Shown here one piece after another: positions 56,400-64,000 of a stretch of DNA of 64,000 bases. The position numbers were made by a program, and so were the translations under genes. The first letter of the stretch is position 1; the number at the start of each line of letters is the position of its first letter. The notes beneath the pieces were generated by a model. The model had not been told where the DNA came from. It worked only from the letters and a program-made list of their open reading frames with translations, and ran no database searches. Source of the stretch: Auriscalpium vulgare (lineage: Eukaryota; Basidiomycota; Agaricomycetes; Russulales; Auriscalpiaceae); NCBI GenBank assembly GCA_019915015.1, contig JAHBBC010000023.1, positions 620,001 through 684,000 on the forward strand. Reading direction: 5' to 3'.

Positions 56400-56720
56400 A
56401 GGAAGATGAAAAGGGACACGTCGTCGGGGAGGGGAGCAGGATCGTCGGCCTCGATGGCAGTGAGTTTGACGCTGTGGACGTATGGCCCGAGCAGCGGCTT
56501 GGCACGGACATCGCGCACACGAGGCGAGAGCACGAGTTTGTGCGCGGATGGTGACAGTGTTGCTCCAAGGTCGACGAAAGGGGAGCCGCTGGGCGAGGTA
56601 CCTTGTGCACAAGGGGAGAGAGTCTGTAGGTCCTGGTTCGGCAAGTCAGTGCATGCTGAGAACCTCGACATACCCAGTCAATGATTTCGACCGCGACGTC
56701 GAATGCTTGTGTGAGCATGA
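56400..56720 (-). pseudogene. F-box-like fragment
   Basis: Reverse strand: MLTQAFDVAVEIIDW resembles the start of an F-box, then a possible GTATGT..CAG intron. Further on LLGPYVHSVKLTAIEADDPA and DDVSLFIFLAGFHLSAPD look like the following part of an F-box-like protein, but the frames do not join through the F-box and the gene has no end. Probable relic just upstream of the secreted-protein copy. Confidence 0.4.
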
Positions 56721-56990
56721 CGGGAAGTTCGAAGTCTGAAGAAGAAGAAGACTCAATGTATCATATGCTGGCGCGCCAGCGCCAACGGCGGAACAGCGTG
56801 CAGAGCCATTGAAAGTGATCGCGAAGCAGTAGCGGTAGACGGTCCAGAAACAAATATAAGATGCATGTAGGCTGCGGAGAGATGATGACTCGGAGCTGGG
56901 TCAACATAGAACGTTGTGGTTCTACGTCCAGGTTCAATTGGTGTGGCTTTACCCGTCGGCCTCCGTCGGCCGACACCGGCCGACACCAGC

Positions 56991-57858
56991 GATCCGAAGG
57001 ACAAGTTTGCCGCGGTGACTCGGATTCTTGGAGTGTAACAAGCGCTTACTGATGTAATCTATAAGGGTAATCTAGTAGATGGGCTACACTGAGCGGCTTG
57101 ATAGGACTCGCGGTGACTGCAAAACCTCAGATAAAAACCGTACTAACGAAAGAAGCCGCGCGTTTTCTTCAACAAACAGCTCGGCGTCCCGGTGATGCAC
57201 AGTCGCTTTCAGGCCTTGCGTTCATCATTTCAACCGTGACTTCATGATCAAGCTCGCGCGGTTCCCCGTATCCCTCGCGTCCCCTCAATGTGAATCATAC
57301 GTCATCACTTTCTATACCAACTACGACATGCACGGGGAAGAGCGGCGCAGCGACAGTGAGCAGTTATACATGTCAAAGGGGAGCCGGGAGATTCGGAACG
57401 ATGCATGTGGTACAGAGCGAGCAGGCATAGTCGAGACCATCCGTTCTGAAATTGCTACAGCACTAAGTCTACAGCGTAGAACGATGCATCAAATCGACTG
57501 GATGCCGCCGTGCCAGCTTGCAGAGATAGGCAGATCCGCAGGCGAGCATTCCGGCGTAAAACGCGAGACCTTCAACAAGTGCATCGTGCCAACACACGAC
57601 CACCTCGCCATCACCAGCCCCGCCGAGCACACGACAGCAGCCCACGGCCAGCATCAGCACGCTCGCACCAGCCCCGCACATATAAGTATTCAATAGCACA
57701 AGCAACATGCATAGCCAAATCTTTAGATCAAAGCAGATCTTCGCGAACAGGAACCAACCCGGGCAAGCCAACCAAGCGCCGAGCAAGACGGAAAGCAAAA
57801 GCGGCAACGAGCAGACTACACGGACGCAACGCAAACAGGAATTTTAATCACCAACGCT
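56991..57858. other. Intergenic region
   Basis: No supported gene. A hydrophobic reverse ORF (about 57469-57720, containing KIWLCMLLVLLNTYMCGAGA) has no family or splice partners and probably lies in the 3' flank of the SR-like gene. Confidence 0.35.
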
Positions 57859-59748
57859 TCACGGCCGGCGGTAGTCCACCGCGCCGTGCGGGGAGGGGTA
57901 GCCCCGGCCGGCGTTCGGCGGCGGCGGCGGCGGCCCACCGTAGCCCGGCGTCGGGCCGGGCGCGTACGCCTCGTACGCAGCCGGCGGCGGGCGCGCCGGC
58001 GGGCTCTGCGAGCGGCGGCTGTGCAGCGCATGGACGTTAGCCTCGACCAGACAGACAGCGCAGCAGGGAGACGGCCTACCGGGGACGTGCGTCCGCGCTG
58101 CGCGGGGGCGGGTACTCCGCGTAGCGGCTGCCGGGCGGCGTCGCGGGGCGGCCGCGGTACTCGCCCGGGGGCGGGATGTATTCCCTGCAACAGTCCATGA
58201 GCATTGCACTGCGGAGGTGGCGGACAGGTCTACGTACCGAACCGGCGGCCTGTCGAACTCCTCCGGCGGGGGGCGCGCGGGCAGCGCAGGGGTGCGCGGA
58301 CGCGCACCGGGCGGCGGAGGGTACGGTGCGTACCTGGCGTCGCTCGGGGGCGGGGGCGGCGGGTGCCTGTCATGGCGTGCGTAGTCGTGCGGGGGGTACC
58401 CACGGGGGGCATAGCGCGCGGCGTCGTCGGGCGGGTAGCGCGCGTCGTAGCGGGGCGGCGGCGGCGGCCCCCCGCGCATTCGGTAGTCGTCCACGTCGCG
58501 CGGCGGCGGCATCGGCGGGTAGTCCCGGTGGTCGCGCGGAGGCGAGATCGCGCGGCGCGGCGGGGGGTAGTCGTACGCGTACCGGCCATCGCGCGGGGGC
58601 GGCGCATAGCTCCGTGGAGCGTACTCTTCGCGGTAGGGCGGGTAGTCCCTAGGGGGCGGGGGCGGGTAGTCTCTGGACGAGTGGGACCGATCTACGAGGA
58701 CAGCGTCACCAGGGGGACCACCGCGCCGGGGACTGGTATCGTGGTGAGTATGCGACATATGTAGGATGAAGATCGACGCACGCTGAGACGACGTGGTTGG
58801 GGCAGTCCCTATAGTGTGGCGCAGGTCAATACGGGGACACGAGGAGGTGATCCACGCGACGAACCTGGCCCAATGGCCCGTCTCTCCGCACTTGAAGCAC
58901 GCGTCCGGGTCACCGCGGAACTTCGCAGATCGCCCTCCACCACGCGACATCTCCACGCGGATCTTGCTGCCCATGAAAACGCCATCATTGTACTTGGCGA
59001 CGCTCGCCTCGGCAGCCTCTTTCGTGTCGAACTCCTACAACATCCATCAACAATCGGTGCTTCGCCAAGTTGGCGGCGGACGTACGACGAAACCAAAGCC
59101 CACTCTGCCGACAGGTCGTCAGTGATTTCCCCCGCGGGCACGCCGAGGAGATACTCACTTGAGTTCGATGTTGCTGATGTTGCCCATCTCGCCGAAGCAG
59201 TTTTGCAGGTCTTCTTGGCGGGTGTGGTCGGGGAGGCCACCGATGTAGACCTTGTTGGGCTGTGGAGCACAGAGGTAAACGCCGGTCCAGAACAACACGG
59301 GGCACAGGGTGAAGACGACGTGTCAGCGAGGGCTGCGCACGAGCCCCGAGCCGCGGGTCCACGTCCACAGTCAGCCACAGGCAGCCCAGCAAGAAGCGTG
59401 CACACGGACAGTCACTGGATTTAAAGCGCGCATCGCATGAGGGGAGAGAAAATACACACGACGAAGACGCGGGTGGGGCGCGGGCATAGCCGTAGCGAGC
59501 GACGCTAGGGAGAACAGTGACGGAGAAGACCTAAGCACCTTGATTTCCTTCTCTCGGTAGATGAGAGACCCAGATGTGCTGGCGGGGGCAGGCTCGCCGC
59601 GGACGTGGTCTGGGTTGCCAGCGCCAGGGTCGCCTGCGCGCCCGCCACGGTGGTCGTCAGACACGTCGTGTATGGGTCCGGGCCCAGCTTCGTGGTCCCA
59701 TTTGCGTGCTTGAGGCTCGCTGAGATCAGCGTGAGGGGAGGCAGCCAT
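57859..59748 (-). CDS. SR-like RNA-binding protein: RRM, CCHC zinc knuckle, Arg/Pro/Tyr-rich tail
   Basis: Seven exons: 59748-59539, 59259-59159, 59104-59086, 59034-58865, 58807-58238, 58184-58080, 58018-57859; exactly 444 codons plus stop. The start MAASPHADLSEPQARKWDHE follows ATG 59748. The RRM has RNP2 VYIGGL and RNP1 VGFGFVEF; the 19-nt third exon encodes most of RNP1. The zinc knuckle CFKCGETGHWARDC is split by an intron before the last Cys. The tail repeats RDYPP, RYAPRGYPP, PPPPP motifs. The layout matches SR splicing factors with a zinc knuckle (SRSF7/RSZ-like), nuclear, binding pre-mRNA. The first intron (59260-59538) is unusually long for the window and could carry regulation. Confidence 0.85.
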
Positions 59749-60164
59749 AGCCAGTGCAGTGCAGGAGGAAAGAGGGGGTCGCTAAGTTCAAAGTCCACCG
59801 TGGGCAGTTTTACCGGCGGGGTCCGAAAATTGCTGCCGGGAGGGCACGTGATGACTTCCGCATCGCTTTTCTTTCAAGTTGCCTTTCGCTCAATGGCCAC
59901 TTGAACATACCGCATGGGACGTTCAATTGTCATTGCACCGGTTCTGGCTTAACAAAGAGCTAGCTGTGCGCTGGTAATGACTTCTCAATTATATCCTACA
60001 TTTACATTTGTTCTCTATCCTACAAATCGATTTGGAGTTGGAAAGATATACAGGACCCCCTAGTCGTGAAAAGGACGAAGAAGATCGAAAATCGGTGCGT
60101 AAGGTACAGATATTAGATGCGTGCGGTACCATCATTAGGTCGTTGATATCATAGCGCGACATGC
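59749..60164. other. Promoter of the SR-like gene and 3' flank of the sugar transporter
   Basis: 416 bp without a gene; GC-rich near the SR-like start, AT-rich near 60000. Confidence 0.45.
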
Positions 60165-62219
60165 TCAGTGCGTGAGCGGCTTCTCCGAGATGTGCTCCCC
60201 CTCGTGGAACGAGCCGTTGCTGCCGGTGCTCGTGCGCTGCGTCGCCTCCGCGTGCGCGGCGGTGAGCGGCTTCTTCGCCTCCTCCTCGCGGATCTTCTGG
60301 CGGAGCTCGTCGCGGTTCGCGTAGCCCTCGGGCGCCCAGGTCGAGCTCGTCCACGGCTTGCACGCGGGGTCGTTGTACATCTGGTCGACCATCTCCAGCG
60401 AGATGCCGGAAGACTCGTACAGGAAGAAGAACACGAACACCGCCGCGGCCAGATTGCATGCTGCACACGCACACGTCAGTCGGCAACCATGAATGCGAGA
60501 AGGAGAGGCACGCACAAGCAAAGATGAACCCGTAGCGGAAGCCAATGTCGCGCGTGATGAACGGCGTGAAGAACGCGAGGAGGAAGTTCCACATCCAGTT
60601 GGACGCGGTGGCGAGCGCGCCCTGCTTAGCGCGCGTCGCGGTCGGGAACGTCTCGCCGATGAGGATCCAGATACACGGGCCCCACGTCGTCGCGAAGCCG
60701 AGGATGAAGAGGCACGTCGACACGATCATGAGGTCGCCGATGCTCTTGCTGGTCTTCGGGTCCTTCGCCGTGCCCGCGATCGCGTACACAAACAGCCAGA
60801 ACGACTGCCACGACGCGCCGATGATGAGCACCTTTCGGCGACCGAACTGCACAGCGTGTAAGCGTCTGTTGTCGCGAGAAGAGAAGAAGGGAGACGGACC
60901 CTGTTGTTGATCCACAGCCCGAGGAACGTGCAGCCGAAGTTCACGCCGCCGAGGATGATCTGCGTGACGAACGAGTCTGCAATGCCGACGGACTGGAAGA
61001 TCGTCGTCCCGTAGTAGAAGAAGTAGTTGGCTCCCGTGAGCTGCTGCAGCGACTGCAGCATCATGCCGAGGAGCGTGCGGTAGAGGATCATATGGCGCGG
61101 GCGGAAGCAGTCGATCCAGCCCTTGCGCACGGAGCGTTCGTACTCGACGCTCGCGCGGATCTCCTCAACCTCGCGCTTGATGATGTAGTCCGAGGCCGCG
61201 GCATCAGCCGGCAGCCCGCGCGTGACGGCGATGGCGCGTTCCGCCTTGGCGATGTGCCCGTGCGCGGCGAGCCAACGCGGGGACTCAGGCATGAATTGGA
61301 TGCCGACGATGAGGAGCGCGGGCCAGATGAAGCCAATGCCCACGACGATGCGCCAGGAGCTCCCGCCGGACGCGTGGCGCGTGCCGATGGAAATGCAGTC
61401 TAGGATAGCGGGTGAGTGACAGGTGATGCAGATGACGGAAGAGGCGTACATGCGACGAGGATGCCGAGGGTGATGAAGAGCTGATAAGTGGCGCTGCATG
61501 GGGTGGTCAGATGTGAGGTCGCAGGAGATGCCGACACGACTCACGTCATGGCTCCGCGAATCTGTGGTGGGGCGGTCTCTGCCTGGTACATGGGGACGGC
61601 GGCGCTGAGGGCACCGACACCAAGACCTGCGATGAGACGGCCGACGGCGAACTGCGCCCACGAGGACTGGGTGACTATCTGGACGATGACACCGACGCAG
61701 AATACGAGCGCTTCAATCTGCATGGCGCGGCGACGGCCGAGGAAGTCGGCGATGCTGAAGTCGAAGGGTAAGCGCTAGGTGGAGATGAGAGAGGTACGGA
61801 AGTGACGTACGGAGCGCCGAGGAGAGCGCCGATGAGGGTGCCGATGGAGAGGAGGGCGACGATGAGGCCTTCGCGGACGGTGGAGAATTTGCAGGTGGCA
61901 ACGTCGCCGGGTGTGCCGCACTGGGCGAAGCGGAGGAGGAAGTCGTCCATGAGGAGGATATCTGAGATCTGGCCTGTGTCGTACTGTCGGGGCAAGGGTC
62001 AGGCGGTGTGGGGTAGATGAAGCGCTGCGGGGCACGTACGCCGAAGATGAACTGGGGAAAGAAAGTCAGTGTGAGCGCAGCAAGCAACGGCGGGGACGAC
62101 GTACCCCTCCCATGGAGGCGATGACGGCGAGCATGATGGCGGTGTACCCTATGGGCACGCCTTGTCTGTGGACGGTGTGAGCGCAATGCAGGCAGGGGAT
62201 ATGCTAGACACGAACACAT
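60165..62219 (-). CDS. MFS hexose transporter
   Basis: Exons 62219-62212, 62165-62105, 62051-62040, 61983-61811, 61754-61545, 61493-61450, 61399-60900, 60846-60516, 60460-60165. The model starts MCSQGVPIGYTAIMLAVIAS; the first codons are uncertain. The third exon is 12 nt and encodes FIFG of GGFIFGYDTGQISDIL, the sugar-porter TM1 signature. Further signatures: FLGRRRAMQ, GRLIAGLGVGALSA, FMPESPRWLA, LQQLTGANYFFYYGT, NNRFGRRKVL, and ETFP after TM10. Twelve membrane spans, with an acidic/Lys-rich cytosolic tail. A proton symporter for glucose-type sugars at the plasma membrane is the normal role of this subgroup; exact substrate unknown. Confidence 0.9.
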
Positions 62220-64000
62220 GGAACAAAGCCATAGCGGTGAAGTGGTGTGCTCAGAAGGTGGTGGGGAAGGTGGTGGGGAAACTGAGTTCGACGGAGCGTC
62301 TGGAGGGAGCTTATGTAGGCCGAGGGAGGAGGTGGGTGAGACCAGGCATGACATCACCCATGCACAAGGTCCGTTCCACCGACCGCCCGCCCGCGCCTAT
62401 CCTGCGGGTCTCTTCTCCGGGTCCGCCAGTCCCCAGCCAGGAAATTTTCGTCGCGTCGGCCCGCCTCGTTGCGCAGCACGCCCTCTCCGCCGCGCTGCCC
62501 AGGAGGCTGGGCGCGACGCATGTTGGTTGGGAGGGCGGAAGGCGGGAGGCGAGAGGGCGCTTGGCTTGGCAGCTCCTGAGCTCCACGGGGAGGAGACAAG
62601 AGGCACGACGCGCGCCACAACGCCTACGAACGTTAGGCGCCCGGACCAGCGCTCCATCTCTCTCCCGCGCCCACTCCCATCCCCGCACCGTCCCCGACGC
62701 AATTGCCTGTGCTGACTGACCCCGTACGACGCGTTCCCGCCGGATCTCACCCCGCCTGCTCTACATACCGTCTGCGGTCAGCACACGCTTCTCCCGGAAC
62801 ATCGCGGTGCGCGTACCCGTTTGGCACGGTCGAACTTGAAGCTTGCGGAGACTCCGAGTCGCGTCGGGAATAGCGACTTCCCCGCGGAGCTCGCGCACCT
62901 GCCCTCGCATCAAACTCCTTGTCTCCGTGCACGGAAGACACTCGTCCTGTTATCACCCTCCCATCGCGCTCACTCGGCCCCGGCCCGCCCCGTCGACGTC
63001 TCGCAGCTTACAAGTACTGTACAGTAATCCCGCCAGCCTGCTACCTACCACACGGCTCGCGCTGCGTGCTTCGGTCCGCACATCCCCACCGTGCCTGCTT
63101 CTTTCGAATGCGCACCGTCCTCTCGGTGCGTTGCGCGCAATGCTCATGACAGACTCGGCGTCCCCGCGCAAACGCCAATGACAAACGCGTTTCAACTTTT
63201 TCCCTTGGCCGGAGAGGTCTCACCGTACCTTGAGTTTATAGAACGGTTAACCTCCCCGCCCCCGCTGTCTCTCATCCCCGCATTGCCGGGGGGAAATTTT
63301 CGCGTCGACTGGGCTCCGAGTCGAGGCTCGCCGTCGAGCCTAGGTCCCGACGTTTCGATCAACATGAAACGAAACTGTCGGGTACAAGAGGGTACAAGGG
63401 CCCGGCGGAGAGGAGCAAGTCGCGTCGATTGCTTCCTCCCCTCATTTTAGGTTGCCGGTTCGCAACCAATACAGTATGATTTGCTTCCGTCTAGCGTCCA
63501 CTGCAGTCTGGATGGTGGAGTACGGGCGAGTGCTTGGCAAACCGATCACCCCGCTGCAAGGAAGACCCGCAGCCAGTCGCTGCTTTGTTCATGCCTTGCA
63601 TGCTTTCCGCGGTCCAAGGTCTCTTGCCAGTCTCACGCATAAAGTGGCTGCTTTGCGGTCAACCGCAAGCGGATAGTACTCAGCCAAGTACTTCCGCGCG
63701 GGCATGTGGCAACGGAGTAAATTCGGCTCGCGCGGACATCCGGCCTCCTTCATTGGCCCCATATATGTGCGCGCATTACGTTCTACGAACATGTTGGTTA
63801 GTAGAGCGCGATCTGATAGGGTCGGATCCGGAGCCGGGGATGGATTGTGATCATGAGCTACGTTCTCCCGCTCCATTCATGCTGGCCTCGGCTCAGACAC
63901 AGCACCCAGGCGGCGGGAGTAGTCGTATCGCAAGCTCACGTACGTCTCATTGGCTGGGGCGGCGTGCTCTGGGCTGAGTTGAAAAAAGGCATCGGTCGAG
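62220..64000. other. Intergenic region to window end
   Basis: Promoter of the sugar transporter, then GC-rich DNA with no supported gene. A reverse ORF at 63589-63790 (MPARKYLAEYYPLAVDRKAA) is the most protein-like piece, with no family or exon partners. Confidence 0.35.

Noticed and set aside
58176..58764. Forward Arg/Gly-rich ORFs of 158-186 codons
   Set aside because: Antisense of the Pro/Tyr/Arg-rich tail of the SR-like protein.
1..64000. Biosynthetic gene cluster
   Set aside because: Oxygenases and transporters are present, but no backbone synthase (PKS, NRPS, terpene) and they are far apart.

Overview
The window is nuclear DNA of a filamentous basidiomycete, most likely an Agaricomycete (mushroom or wood-decay lineage). 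Almost every gene is cut by short introns (about 45-65 bp) with GTRNGY donors and CTGAC/CTAAC-like branch sites. F-box/LRR proteins are repeated, third codon positions are GC-rich, and an NAD formate dehydrogenase, hexose-transporter and DHA1-type transporter repertoire is present. There is no sign of operons, phage or CRISPR. Gene models were built by hand from splice signals and by comparing paralogs; no search could be run.

Layout. 0-13 kb: tail of a duplicated F-box gene, a complete F-box gene, then a tandem pair of 2OG-Fe(II) oxygenase genes. The second of the pair is decayed: 17-bp duplication at the start codon, GC donor, and its 3' end split off by a ~2-kb insertion that contains a 38-bp near-perfect hairpin. 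Next is a reverse-strand gene with tandem mini-exons. 13-24 kb: protein kinase, GPI ethanolamine-phosphate transferase 3 (GPI13/PIG-O), formate dehydrogenase, F-box protein. 24.7-34.5 kb: three paralogous DHA1-like MFS transporters (two direct, one inverted) with a broken second copy of part of GPI13 and an intron-containing tRNA-Ala(CGC) between them. 35-43.5 kb: F-box protein, a single-pass membrane protein, remnants. 44.5-57 kb: two damaged copies of a secreted Cys-rich GPI prot​ein flanking a cluster of four Fic-domain genes. 57.8-62.2 kb: an RRM plus zinc-knuckle SR-like protein and a sugar transporter, both reverse.

The most interesting locus is the Fic cluster (46.4-54.8 kb). Two outer genes (A, reverse; D, forward) keep the HPFEDGNGR AMP-transferase motif, and in both an intron cuts it after HPFE. 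Two inner tandem genes (B, C) carry the same catalytic ruin (APFETMN-S/G-A) while much of the rest of the fold stays readable. D also has the TxxxEG autoinhibitory motif, changed to TxxxES in A. This looks like a local expansion that produced catalytically dead Fic paralogs beside two probably active enzymes.

Housekeeping genes appear intact and single-copy in the window. F-box, 2OG oxygenase, MFS, GPI-anchored protein and Fic genes are all duplicated and show gene conversion, frameshifts and nonsense changes, so this is a fast-turnover genomic neighbourhood.
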